A stretch of DNA of 33,180 nt from JBHENC01 sp051000345 (GTDB taxonomy: Bacteria > Acidobacteriota > Blastocatellia > Pyrinomonadales > Pyrinomonadaceae): contig JBPCOJ010000047.1 in assembly GCA_051000345.1 (NCBI GenBank), forward strand, positions 1 to 33,180, in the 5' to 3' direction. Under the pieces are notes generated by a model. The model was given only the letters and a program-made list of their open reading frames with translations. It was not told where the DNA came from and did no database searches. The position numbers and the translations under genes are program-made. Within the stretch, counting starts at the first letter, position 1. Every line of letters begins with the position of its first letter. Positions 24,507 through 32,850 of this stretch are shown piece by piece.

Positions 24507-24911
24507 GTGAACGGTGAGCATCATAAAAGAAATGAATGGTTAATGGGCGTCGCTGGCTGGTTAATTCCCGGTGCAGGCCACTTGCTGCAGGGCAGATGGC
24601 AGCGCGGTTTGATGCAGGGCGCGGCTGTCGTTTTGATGTTTCTGACAGGGCTGTGGCTTGGCGGCCACTTATTCCCGACTGCCGCTCAGGACGGGCAAAA
24701 CGCTAATTCGTTATTGCAGTTACCGGCTTTGGTCGCCAATGGCGGAACGGGAGTGCTGTATGGCCTTTGCTGGTTGACGAATACAGGCTTTCGAGAAAAC
24801 GCTCAATTATCAACCTTCGAGTATGGCAATACATTTTTACTGGTCGCGGGATTGTTAAATTATATTGTGATGTTGGATGCCTTCGACATTGCTGTGGAGC
24901 GAAAATCATGA
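24507..24911 (+). CDS. Small polytopic membrane protein, DUF6677-like
   Basis: A membrane protein of about 135 residues with roughly four hydrophobic helices. It opens 'HHKRNEWLMGVAGWLIPGAGHLLQGRWQRGLMQGAAVVLMFLTGLW', the pattern of DUF6677-type proteins (GWLxPGxGHxxxGxxxRG). Function unknown. I chose the GTG at 24507 because AGAGGGA lies 6 bases upstream; the longer frame would begin at a TTG at 24450 with no ribosome binding site and inside the inverted repeat. Its stop overlaps the start of the next gene (ATGA), so the two are translationally coupled. Confidence 0.7.
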   Translation: MNGEHHKRNEWLMGVAGWLIPGAGHLLQGRWQRGLMQGAAVVLMFLTGLWLGGHLFPTAAQDGQNANSLLQLPALVANGGTGVLYGLCWLTNTGFRENAQLSTFEYGNTFLLVAGLLNYIVMLDAFDIAVERKS

Positions 24912-25087
24912 TTCACTTTTTGGTTTTGAGTCTTTTCGCCGCCCTTGTCGGCATTGTCTTCGGCAACGTCTCGAATGAGGCGGGGAAGTCGCGTATTCTC
25001 TATGGCCTGAAAGTATTCGGGCAGTTTATTCTGGCAGGATTGGTCATCGGATGGATTCTGTATTTTATTCCACTCGGAAACAGATAG
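24908..25087 (+). CDS. 59-residue two-helix membrane protein
   Basis: A small gene whose ATG overlaps the stop of the DUF6677-like gene by 4 bases (ATGA). The product has two hydrophobic helices (about 3-19, 'HFLVLSLFAALVGIVFG', and about 37-54, 'FGQFILAGLVIGWILYFI') joined by a polar turn (NVSNEAGKSRILYG). No family recognised. The overlap and shared membrane character suggest it forms a complex with the preceding protein. Confidence 0.7.
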   Translation: MIHFLVLSLFAALVGIVFGNVSNEAGKSRILYGLKVFGQFILAGLVIGWILYFIPLGNR

Positions 25088-25088
25088 C

Positions 25089-25100
25089 GCGTCCGATAAC
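25089..25100 (+). repeat. Copy 5 of 12-mer GCGTCCGATAAC (intergenic)
   Basis: Exact copy just after the small membrane protein gene and 44 bases before the recO start. An imperfect dyad, TTGAC-N11-GTCAA (25110-25130), lies between it and recO. Confidence 0.7.
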
Positions 25101-25143
25101 ATAAAAGTATTGACATACATACATAGTCAAACGGTAAGAAAGC

Positions 25144-25914
25144 ATGGGATTAGTCGAGACCGAAGCAGTCATTCTGAGAACTTATAATTTGGCGGAAGCG
25201 GATAAGATAGTCGTTTGTCTGACACGCTGTTGCGGAGTAATACGCGGAGTGGCAAACGGATCACGGCGATTAAAAAGCCGTTTCGGAGCCGCCCTGGAAC
25301 CATTTACCTTTGTTAATCTCGGCTACTTCGAGAAAGACGGGCGTGAGCTGGTATCAATCAAACAGGCTGAAATACAGCGCTCCTATTTCAGTTTAACAGC
25401 AAGGACGGAGATGATCGGTTGGATGGCTTATCTATCGGAGTTGGTTTTGGATTTTGCGCCGCCGCACGAGCCGAACCAAAATCTTTTCCGCTTATTGTCG
25501 AGCAGCATGGAAGCCGCCGCGCATAATGCGGATCAAGCGACGGCGATCAAACGTTATTTCGAGGTGTGGTTGCTAAAATTGTCTGGATTCATGCCGGAGA
25601 CGCGCGCGTGCACGTCCTGCCGCAAACGCTTTGACGCAACCGAAAAAGGCTATACGAATACGGAAAATAAATTGCAGTGCAGCGCGTGCAGTCACGCCGG
25701 AGGCAGAGAGTTGTCAGCGGCGACGAGAGCTTTACTGCGCGCAGTGATGACCGCTTCACCTCATGAATTTGCGCTCCAGTGGTCGGAGTTCGATGAAGAA
25801 GCCCGCAAAGAAGCAGGGAATTTGACACGCCGCCTGATAGAAAGCGCGCTGGAGCGCAAGCCGCGCGTCACAGAGAGTTTTCTGTTGCAATCCGGCATTC
25901 GGGCAGTTGCGTAA
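25144..25914 (+). CDS. recO: DNA repair protein RecO
   Basis: A 256-residue RecO that with RecR loads RecA onto SSB-coated single-stranded DNA. The N-terminal OB fold begins 'VETEAVILRTYNLAEADKIVVCLTR', with 'GVANGSRRLKSRFGAALEPF'. The C-terminal helical domain holds 'RYFEVWLLKLSGFMPE' and a four-Cys zinc site (CTSC near 155, CSAC near 180), present in many RecO proteins. Length is typical. It starts with ATG after a 56-base gap and precedes lptFG by 67 bases. Confidence 0.93.
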   Translation: MGLVETEAVILRTYNLAEADKIVVCLTRCCGVIRGVANGSRRLKSRFGAALEPFTFVNLGYFEKDGRELVSIKQAEIQRSYFSLTARTEMIGWMAYLSELVLDFAPPHEPNQNLFRLLSSSMEAAAHNADQATAIKRYFEVWLLKLSGFMPETRACTSCRKRFDATEKGYTNTENKLQCSACSHAGGRELSAATRALLRAVMTASPHEFALQWSEFDEEARKEAGNLTRRLIESALERKPRVTESFLLQSGIRAVA

Positions 25915-25981
25915 AGCTTAGGGTGCGGATGATTCGTTGTAAGTCGCTAGAAAGCCGATTATTCACTGAAGAAACTTGTAT

Positions 25982-28327
25982 ATGAGCTTTAACGGCAGAC
26001 TGATTGAGCGTTATCTGCTGGCGGCAGTTGTGCCCTACCTTTTGCTGGCGCTCCTGCTGCTGACAACGATTTTGTTTGCCCAACAATCCAGTCGTTTCGC
26101 AGAACTTTTGCTGATCGTGCATATCAGAGGCGAGATAGCCGCGCAAGTAGCGTTGGCGCTCGTTCCTAACGTGCTCGTCTTTACGCTGCCGATGGCAACG
26201 CTGGCGGGTATTTTAATAGGACTTAGCCGAATGGGAGGCGATAGCGAGCTAATCGCCATGCGTGCGGCGGGCATCGGCACATGGCGTTTGCTGCAACCCG
26301 TGCTGCTCATAGGGCTAAGTGTGTCGGCGGCAGCAGCGTATATCAATCTTGAGCTTGCGCCGCAGTCTACGCGTTCGCTGCGCCAAACGCTGACTCTCAC
26401 GGCGATCAGCAAATTGGATTCTCCGGTCGATCCAGGAGATTTTAATACGGAGATTCCGAATTACCTGATTTACGTGCGTGACGGCGATAAGGAATCCGGG
26501 CGCTGGGGCAGAGTTTTTATTTATTCTCATGACGATAAAACAAAAGCACAGCGAATTGTAACGGCGCGTAGCGGGCGCATAGATTCTGCTGCGGGACAGT
26601 CCGAGTTGGTTTTAACGGACGCCGTGGCAATCGAGATACCGGCGGCAAATGCCTTTAACGGCTCGTATGTTTCAACACACCTACAGCAATTGCGGCTGCA
26701 GCTGGACACGGGTCGCAAGGCTTTGCTCGAAAAGTTGAGCGGCGGCAAGCCCCTGCCGGATGAAATGAAATGGAGCGAGCTTGAAAGGGACGCGGCACAC
26801 AAAAGCGGCAAGGAAGCGCGCGACGCCGTCACGCTTCAACAGAAACGCGCAGCGCTCTCGCTCACGCCGCTCGTTTTCGCGCTGCTCGGAGCCTCGCTCG
26901 GTTTACGCGTCAAAAAAGGCGGCAGAGGAGCAGGCGTGCTGATTTCTCTGGCCGCACTGATTGCCTATTACCTGTTGGCTTTACTTGGCGAACAGTTGAG
27001 CCGCGCAGGAACTCTCCCGCCGCAATTGGGAATGTGGATTGCCACGACGCTAACCGTAGCGTTCAGTTTGCTGCTGCTTTTAACAGGACGCTACAGGGGA
27101 AGAAGCGGTGTCTTAAAGATGCTTCCCGGCTTGACGCGCGGCGGGTCGGCGATGGAGCATGGACCACGGAAAACGGCGGCGCGTGCCGGTCTTTCACAAT
27201 CTGTGGGCAGAGCGCGTTTGCTGAGCTTTCCGAGTTTGTTGGACATCAGCCTCCTGCGCGCTTTAACGATGAGTTTCGGTTTTGCTTTGGCATCGCTGAG
27301 CGCTGTCTTTCTGATTTTCACGTTATTCGAATTATGGCGTGCAATCATCGAAAATAGCGCGGGGTTCGGGCTGGTCGCGCGCTATCTACTGTTTTTGCTG
27401 CCGTTTGTCACAGTGCAGATTATGCCTGCCAGTGTGTTGCTGGCGATGCTTGTCGCCTACGCGCTGCTCACGCGGCGGAGTGAAGCCATTGCATGGTGGG
27501 CAAGCGGTCAAAGTATTTACAGATTGATGCTGCCCGGCATGTTGTTTGCCGTTTTTGTCGCCGCGTGCAGTTGGATGCTGCAGGAAAACTTAATGCCGCA
27601 GGCCAACCGTCGGCAAGACGAATTAAGAGCGCGTATCAAGCGGCCAAGCGCACCGCGCACGACGACTCCGGTCGGGAGGCAGTGGCTGGCGTCTTCCGCA
27701 GAGTCCGAAGGCGGACGACTCTATGCCTACGAATTCGATGACGAATCGAACTCGCTCGCAGCGCCCGCCATTTACGAATTCGATAACGAGGGAGTTCATT
27801 TAAAGAGCATCGTGCAGGGAAGTCGCGGGGTGTGGACGGGTAATGAGACGCATCGACTTGAGATTTCTGATGGAAGCTTGCTCGAATTAAACGGGGGAAA
27901 CATTCGTCGCAGTTCGCCTCGTTCGCTTACCTTAAGCGCGGCGGACGAAATGGAAACTTTTAAGCCAACGCTTAAAGACCCGGCACACTTAAGCGCATGG
28001 GAATTAAGGGATTACATAAAGCGAGCACGGCGACGCGGCGATTCGGCACGCATTATGACAGCAGCCCTGCAGGCTAAGTATGCCGCTCCCTTCGGCTCTT
28101 TGGTGCTTGCGCTGGTAGCCATACCGCTAGCTCTTTCATTCGGCAAACGAAGTGCGGTCACAGCGCTTTGTGCGGCAATTGCCCTTGCCATGGCTTTTTG
28201 GGCGGCAAGCGGCGGATTCCACCAGTTAGGCACTTACGGGTTATTGCCCATAACCATCGCCGCTTGGTCGCCTGCCGCGATTTTTGCAGCACTCGGCGGG
28301 TATTTACTAACACGCGTCCGCACATAA
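25982..28327 (+). CDS. LPS export permease, natural LptF-LptG fusion
   Basis: A polypeptide of about 781 residues with two complete YjgP/YjgQ-type halves. The first half (about 1-375) has the opening helix 'RLIERYLLAAVVPYLLLALLLL', the 'LPMATLAGILIGLSRMGGDSELIAMRAAGIG' coupling-helix signature, a periplasmic beta-jellyroll region (about 120-255) and C-terminal helices. The second half (about 415-781) repeats this with 'LDISLLRALTMSFGFALASLSAVFLIF', 'LLAMLVAYALLTRRSEAIAWWASG', 'QENLMPQANRRQDELRARI' and 'PFGSLVLALVAIPLALSFGKR'. LptF and LptG are normally separate subunits that with LptB2 pull lipopolysaccharide out of the inner membrane. Here one chain can supply both. I used the ATG at 25982; a TTG lies at 25976. 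LPS-type outer membrane is implied. No lptB or lptA in the window. Confidence 0.9.
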   Translation: MSFNGRLIERYLLAAVVPYLLLALLLLTTILFAQQSSRFAELLLIVHIRGEIAAQVALALVPNVLVFTLPMATLAGILIGLSRMGGDSELIAMRAAGIGTWRLLQPVLLIGLSVSAAAAYINLELAPQSTRSLRQTLTLTAISKLDSPVDPGDFNTEIPNYLIYVRDGDKESGRWGRVFIYSHDDKTKAQRIVTARSGRIDSAAGQSELVLTDAVAIEIPAANAFNGSYVSTHLQQLRLQLDTGRKALLEKLSGGKPLPDEMKWSELERDAAHKSGKEARDAVTLQQKRAALSLTPLVFALLGASLGLRVKKGGRGAGVLISLAALIAYYLLALLGEQLSRAGTLPPQLGMWIATTLTVAFSLLLLLTGRYRGRSGVLKMLPGLTRGGSAMEHGPRKTAARAGLSQSVGRARLLSFPSLLDISLLRALTMSFGFALASLSAVFLIFTLFELWRAIIENSAGFGLVARYLLFLLPFVTVQIMPASVLLAMLVAYALLTRRSEAIAWWASGQSIYRLMLPGMLFAVFVAACSWMLQENLMPQANRRQDELRARIKRPSAPRTTTPVGRQWLASSAESEGGRLYAYEFDDESNSLAAPAIYEFDNEGVHLKSIVQGSRGVWTGNETHRLEISDGSLLELNGGNIRRSSPRSLTLSAADEMETFKPTLKDPAHLSAWELRDYIKRARRRGDSARIMTAALQAKYAAPFGSLVLALVAIPLALSFGKRSAVTALCAAIALAMAFWAASGGFHQLGTYGLLPITIAAWSPAAIFAALGGYLLTRVRT

Positions 28328-28371
28328 AAGCGTCTGGGAGTTGGATGATCATCCAACTCCCAGACGCTTTT
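28326..28371. terminator. Bidirectional terminator, perfect 46-bp palindrome
   Basis: The left arm 28326-28348 begins AAAAGCGTCTGGGAG and the right arm 28349-28371 is its exact reverse complement, with no spacer bases; the centre is GGATGATCATCC. It ends in a T-run on both strands and sits between the convergent lptFG and ahcY genes, overlapping the last bases of the lptFG stop codon. Confidence 0.93.
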
Positions 28372-28422
28372 TCCGCTCGAACATGCGATATTCTTGCCGA
28401 GCAGCTCATCAATAAAGTCTAT

Positions 28423-29700
28423 TTATGTTCCGGTTTCCCAACTGTTAAGGTATTCGAGTTGTTCTGCCGTAAGTGTATCGATGCCTATCCCGAGAGCGCG
28501 TAATTTAAGGCCTGCGATCTCCGTATCGACTTCTTGCGGCAGGATATGCACGCCCGCCGCCAGCTCACCGCGTTTGCGCACGAGATATTCGACCGATAAG
28601 GCTTGGTTGGCGAAGCTCATATCCATTACACTCGCTGGGTGGCCTTCGGCTGCCGCGAGATTTATTAGTCGCCCTTCGCCGAGCACGATAACTCTGCTGC
28701 CCGTTTCGCGCACTTTGTATTCTTCGACGAATCTGCGTAGCTGCTGCACCGGTTCCGCCAGTGCGCGTAGCGCGTCCAGATTCAATTCGAGGTCGAAATG
28801 CCCGCTGTTGCAAACAATCGCGCCGTCCTTCATGCGCGAAAAATGCTGCCCGTCTATGACATGGCGGTTTCCTGTGACGGTAACGAATACGTCGCCGATA
28901 GAGGCTGCTTCGATCATCGGCATCACGCGAAAACCATCCATCACAGCTTCGACAGCCTTGATCGGATCGATTTCCGTGACCACGACGTTAGCGCCTAAAC
29001 CGCGCGCGCGCATCGCCACACCCTTGCCGCACCAACCGTAACCGATGATGACGAACGTGCGGCCTGCTATTAACACATTGGTGGCGCGTATGATACCGTC
29101 AATTGTCGATTGTCCCGTGCCGTAACGGTTATCGAAGAAATGCTTCGTCTGCGCGTCATTGACGGCCATGGCAGGGAAAGGAAGCACTCCAGCCGTTTCC
29201 ATTGCACGCAGGCGCACGATTCCTGTCGTTGTTTCCTCTGTCGAGCCGTACACTTCCGTAATCTGGCTCTGGCGCTCTTTAATTATTGTCGCAACCACAT
29301 CGGAGCCATCGTCGATAATGATTTCCGGACGAAAATCCAATGCCGTGCGGACATGTTTATTATAGGTTTCCGTGGACTCGCCCTTTATCGCATACACAGG
29401 GACACCGTAATCTGCGACGAGCGATGCTGCCACATCGTCCTGCGTCGAAAGCGGATTCGATGCGATCAAAACGGCATCTGCGCCGCCTGCCTGCAATGTG
29501 CGGACAAGATTGGCTGTCTCCGTCGTGACGTGCGCACAAGCGATAAGCCGCACGCCGCGTAAGGGCTTGTCCGCATCGAAGCGCTCGCGTATCAAACGCA
29601 GCACGGGCATTTCCCGCTCCGCCCACTCGATTCTGCGTTTGCCTTCCGGCGCGAGCGAGATGTCCTTAATTTCGTATTCAACCGAACGCGTTGCGCTCAT
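28423..29700 (-). CDS. ahcY: Adenosylhomocysteinase
   Basis: A 425-residue NAD-dependent S-adenosylhomocysteine hydrolase that splits SAH to adenosine and homocysteine, relieving methyltransferase inhibition. Family segments are 'ACAHVTTETANLVRTLQAGGADAVLIASNPLSTQDDVAA', 'IDDGSDVVATI', 'GSTEETTTGIVRLRAM', 'NDAQTKHFFDNRYGTGQSTIDGIIRATN', the Rossmann motif 'VIIGYGWCGKGVAMRARGLGANV' and 'DGAIVCNSGHFDLELN'. The C-terminus lacks the long Lys-Tyr tail of some eukaryotic forms. AGAGGA lies 7-8 bases before the ATG. It follows metK by 54 bases on the same strand. Confidence 0.97.
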   Translation of the reverse strand: MSATRSVEYEIKDISLAPEGKRRIEWAEREMPVLRLIRERFDADKPLRGVRLIACAHVTTETANLVRTLQAGGADAVLIASNPLSTQDDVAASLVADYGVPVYAIKGESTETYNKHVRTALDFRPEIIIDDGSDVVATIIKERQSQITEVYGSTEETTTGIVRLRAMETAGVLPFPAMAVNDAQTKHFFDNRYGTGQSTIDGIIRATNVLIAGRTFVIIGYGWCGKGVAMRARGLGANVVVTEIDPIKAVEAVMDGFRVMPMIEAASIGDVFVTVTGNRHVIDGQHFSRMKDGAIVCNSGHFDLELNLDALRALAEPVQQLRRFVEEYKVRETGSRVIVLGEGRLINLAAAEGHPASVMDMSFANQALSVEYLVRKRGELAAGVHILPQEVDTEIAGLKLRALGIGIDTLTAEQLEYLNSWETGT

Positions 29701-29754
29701 TTTGATTATCCTCTTTATAAATTGTAGAAAAGCCGTAAATGGGAAGTTCGGGAA

Positions 29755-30906
29755 TCAGATGCCTGCCGCCGTGCGCAAGTCCTCCGCGCGATCTGTCGCT
29801 TCCCATGTAAAATCCTTGCCCGCACGACCGAAATGACCGTAGGCAGCCGTTTGTTTGTAAACGGGTCTGCGCAATTGCAGATCGTCTATAATGCCGCGCG
29901 GTGTCAATTGAAAGTGTTCGCGCACGAGTGCGGCGAGGGCTGCTTCACCCAAACGCCCTGTCCCGCCCGTGTCTACAAGCACGGAAACAGGGTCTGCGAC
30001 GCCTATGGCATAAGCGAGTTGAACCAGACAACGATCTGCGAGGCCTGCGGCGACAATGTTCTTTGCGACATAGCGCGCCATGTATGCGGCAGAACGGTCA
30101 ACTTTCGTCGGGTCTTTGCCGGAAAATGCCCCCCCGCCGTGCGGCGCGTAGCCGCCGTATGTATCGACGATGATTTTACGCCCGGTCAGACCTGCATCGC
30201 CCTGCGGCCCGCCTGTTACAAAGCGTCCCGTCGGATTAATGTGATATTTCGTGTCCTTGTCGATTAGTTCGCCGGAGATTGTTTGCTCGATCACGCTTTT
30301 CTGGATTTCGGCGCGCAGCTTTTCGTTCGAGACCTCAGAATCGTGCTGTGATGAAATAACCACCGCATCGACTCTGAAAGGTCTGCCGTCGCGGTATTCG
30401 ATTGTGACTTGCGATTTACCGTCGGGGCGCAGATAGGGAAGTTCACCGGACTTGCGAACTTCAGAGAGTTTTGCAGCAAGGTGATGAGCCAACTGAATCG
30501 GCAGCGGCATTAACTCAGGCGTTTCGTTGCAGGCAAACCCGAACATTAAGCCCTGATCGCCTGCGCCCCCCGTATCGACGCCCATCGCGATGTCCGGCGA
30601 TTGCCTGTCAACAGCAGAAAGAACGCTGCAGGTATCGCAATCGAAACCATATTTAGCCCGTGTATAACCTATTTCCCGAACGGTTTCACGTGCCACGCGT
30701 GAGAAATCAATGCGCGCAGAGGTTGTAATTTCACCGGCGATAACGATTAAGCCGGTTGTCACGAGCGTTTCACAGGCCACGCGGCCTTCCGGGTCTTCGC
30801 TTAAAACCGCATCCAGCACGCTGTCCGATATTTGATCCGCAATCTTATCCGGGTGGCCTTCGGTGACGGACTCGGATGTAAATAGGTAACTGCCTTCCTT
30901 GCTCAA
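29755..30906 (-). CDS. metK: S-adenosylmethionine synthetase
   Basis: A 383-residue methionine adenosyltransferase making SAM from ATP and methionine in the cytoplasm. Signatures are 'LFTSESVTEGHPDKIADQISDSVLDA', 'GVDTGGAGDQGLMFGFACNETPELMPLPIQLAH', 'NPTGRFVTGGPQGDAGLTGRKIIVDTYGG' and 'GGGAFSGKDPTKVDRSAAYMARY'. The start is TTG at 30906, backed by a perfect AAGGAG 7 bases upstream. It is followed by ahcY, forming a SAM-cycle operon. The leader between the predicted start of transcription and the TTG is only about 50 bases, so there is no room for a SAM riboswitch. Confidence 0.97.
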   Translation of the reverse strand: MSKEGSYLFTSESVTEGHPDKIADQISDSVLDAVLSEDPEGRVACETLVTTGLIVIAGEITTSARIDFSRVARETVREIGYTRAKYGFDCDTCSVLSAVDRQSPDIAMGVDTGGAGDQGLMFGFACNETPELMPLPIQLAHHLAAKLSEVRKSGELPYLRPDGKSQVTIEYRDGRPFRVDAVVISSQHDSEVSNEKLRAEIQKSVIEQTISGELIDKDTKYHINPTGRFVTGGPQGDAGLTGRKIIVDTYGGYAPHGGGAFSGKDPTKVDRSAAYMARYVAKNIVAAGLADRCLVQLAYAIGVADPVSVLVDTGGTGRLGEAALAALVREHFQLTPRGIIDDLQLRRPVYKQTAAYGHFGRAGKDFTWEATDRAEDLRTAAGI

Positions 30907-30961
30907 ATGTTAACTCCTTAGGGCCAAGAATTTATTTTTAAAATTACGCAAAAGACCGGCT

Positions 30962-30990
30962 ACTTTAACAACCGTTTCAAAACCTGTCAA
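30962..30990 (-). promoter_or_regulatory. Sigma70-like promoter for metK-ahcY
   Basis: On the minus strand TTGACA (30985-30990), a 17-base spacer, and TAAAGT (30962-30967). The -35 is consensus and the -10 matches 4 of 6. The start of transcription would be near 30955. Confidence 0.6.
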
Positions 30991-31052
30991 GCAAGCACGA
31001 ACGAGGCGTCGAATGGCAATGAATAGCAATTTCAATTAAGTGCAGAGAGCGG

Positions 31053-31080
31053 TCTTGACATAATATATATTATCGGACGC
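31053..31080 (-). other. dif: Probable chromosomal dif site (XerC/XerD recombination site)
   Basis: Read on the minus strand, an 11-base XerC-type arm GCGTCCGATAA (31070-31080), a 6-base centre TATATA (31064-31069) and an 11-base XerD-type arm TTATGTCAAGA (31053-31063). The 11-6-11 layout, the ATAA / TTAT inner ends and the TTATGT-AA right arm match known dif sites of E. coli and B. subtilis, as I recall them. Dif is where XerC and XerD resolve chromosome dimers near the replication terminus. It lies between the metK promoter and the IS66 element. Confidence 0.75.
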
Positions 31081-31092
31081 AAACAAACCTTT

Positions 31093-31111
31093 GTATCTAT
31101 TCACCTACCCG
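31093..31111 (+). repeat. IS66 left terminal inverted repeat
   Basis: Begins GTATCTATTCACCTAC. Matches the right end at 13 of 19 positions when both are read inward. Confidence 0.6.
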
Positions 31112-31211
31112 ACCAAGTGGCTATAAACAAAGTACATAAAATTGCCATTCCCGCGCCACGTCTGCTCCTTACCTTCTGCTCGTTCGACGACTTCCGACTC
31201 CGGCTCAGGTG

Positions 31212-32837
31212 ATGAACCTTTATAGCGAAGCGCACATCCGAAGGATTTACAAGCAAGGCGAACCGGCTATTGTCCGCCTCGTCCACCGCTTGGTGGACAA
31301 CATCGAGGATTTGCAAGCGCTACTCATCCGCACACCTCAACCCGTCATCGCACGACTCTCACAAGAACTCGCTAAAGCTAAACGCACACTTGCTCGTCAG
31401 ACCGATGAATTGATCCGTGCGCGTCAACTTAATCATCAACTCCTGCGCCGCCTGCGTGAGTTGGAACAGGAGGTCGAGCGCGGCGTTCAACCTCATGTCG
31501 AGCGCGATTCGCATAACTCCTCCTGGCCTCCTTCACTTGATCTGCCGTGGCGGAAAGTCCCTCGCACCAGAAGCCTCAGAAAGAAAACCGGACTTCAGCC
31601 CGGCGGTCAGTTCGGTCATCGCGGTGCCACGCTACGACAAGTCGCGCAACCAGATCAGGTCATCATGCATACGCCCGAGACCTGCACGAACTGCGGCGCT
31701 CAGCTCCACCACAGTACGCCAACCGTCAGCGTCCGCCGCCAGGTCTTCGACCTCCTCGAAGGGCGCATGAAAGTCATCGAACATCGCGCCGAGACTCGCC
31801 GCTGCCCGGCTTGCCGAGCGATGACGAAGGCAAAGTTCCCGGACACAGTGCGCGCCCCCGTCCAGTATGGACAAGGTGTTCTTTCACGCTCCGTCTATCT
31901 TCACCTCTACCAACTACTCCCGGTCGCCAGAACCTCTGAGACCATGCGCGATCTTTTCGCTTGCCACATCTCGGTGGCGACTATTCAACGCGCGGCGCGT
32001 GTTTCCTCAGCAAAACTGGTTAATACCGAGCAGCGCATCAAAGCCGCGATCCGTGACTCCGCTGTCATTGGCGCTGACGAGACCGGTCTTCGTGTCGCCG
32101 GTAGCGCTGCTTATATTCATGTCGCCAGAACCGACGGACTCACGCATTATGCTTATGACGCACGCCGGGGCAAGGCGGCCATGGACGAGACCGGCATCCT
32201 CCCGCAGTTCCGTGGCACGCTCGTCCGTGATGGCTTCTCTTCTTATAAATGGTACGAGCAGTGCCGGCATAGTCTCTGTAATGCTCACCTCTTGCGTGAT
32301 CTCGTCTTCGTCGAAGAAAGTAGTCCCGCACAGAAGGTCTGGACTAGTCCATTCGCCAAGCTTCTACTGAAGATCAAAGACACGGTCGCTCAAGCAAAGA
32401 CGGATGCCAAAGGAGAGTTAAGCGCGCAAACGAAAAACGACTTCCTGCGCCGCTACGATAAACTGGTCAAGCGTGCTGATCGTCTCAACCCACCTCAACC
32501 GAGAAGCAAAGACGAGGGCGACACGGCGAAAAAGCCGGCGACGCAACTCACCCCGCGCCGCTTAATCAACCGCTTGCAAAAACGCCGCGATGAAGTCTTG
32601 CACTTCATGGCAGACACCAGTGTGCCCTTCGATAACAACGGCTCGGAACGTGACCTGCGGATTGTCAAACTCCAACAGAAAATCTCTGGCTGCTTCCGCA
32701 CTCCTACAGGAGCACGCAACTTCTGTCGCGTCAGAAGCTATCTCTCAACGGCACGCAAGCAGGGCCATTCCCTGCTCTCGGCTCTGGTGCGTGTCTTCAA
32801 CGGCAAGCCGCTTGTCTTTCAAATTGCTGAAAGTTAA
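31212..32837 (+). CDS. IS66-family transposase (TnpC)
   Basis: A full-length DDE transposase of about 541 residues. The N-terminal coiled coil ('SQELAKAKRTLARQTDELIR' and onward) is followed by the polar linker 'HNSSWPPSLD', the zf-IS66 zinc finger (CTNC ... CPAC at about 159-200) and the catalytic domain. Acidic residues are Asp289 in IGADETGLRV, the Asp in LVRDGFSSYKWYEQ near 340, and the Glu of NNGSERDLRIVKLQQKISG near 477. 'HSLCNAHLLRDL' is the conserved IS66 segment between them. No frameshift or stop is seen, so the enzyme looks intact. A GTG at 31209 directly precedes the chosen ATG. Confidence 0.95.
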   Translation: MNLYSEAHIRRIYKQGEPAIVRLVHRLVDNIEDLQALLIRTPQPVIARLSQELAKAKRTLARQTDELIRARQLNHQLLRRLRELEQEVERGVQPHVERDSHNSSWPPSLDLPWRKVPRTRSLRKKTGLQPGGQFGHRGATLRQVAQPDQVIMHTPETCTNCGAQLHHSTPTVSVRRQVFDLLEGRMKVIEHRAETRRCPACRAMTKAKFPDTVRAPVQYGQGVLSRSVYLHLYQLLPVARTSETMRDLFACHISVATIQRAARVSSAKLVNTEQRIKAAIRDSAVIGADETGLRVAGSAAYIHVARTDGLTHYAYDARRGKAAMDETGILPQFRGTLVRDGFSSYKWYEQCRHSLCNAHLLRDLVFVEESSPAQKVWTSPFAKLLLKIKDTVAQAKTDAKGELSAQTKNDFLRRYDKLVKRADRLNPPQPRSKDEGDTAKKPATQLTPRRLINRLQKRRDEVLHFMADTSVPFDNNGSERDLRIVKLQQKISGCFRTPTGARNFCRVRSYLSTARKQGHSLLSALVRVFNGKPLVFQIAES

Positions 32838-32850
32838 GCGCTAGACTCGC

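Noticed and set aside
21772..25130. Copies 4 and 5 of the 12-mer as complete extra dif sites
   Set aside because: Only the XerC-type arm is present. The bases where the XerD arm should be do not match TTATGT-AA, so they are at most half-sites.
30907..30990. A SAM riboswitch in the metK leader
   Set aside because: The promoter leaves a leader of only about 50 bases and no riboswitch-like pairing is visible.
31101..31316. A minus-strand frame at the IS left end as an accessory IS66 gene (tnpA or tnpB)
   Set aside because: It is only 71 residues, on the opposite strand, overlaps the transposase start and shows no TnpA or TnpB motif.
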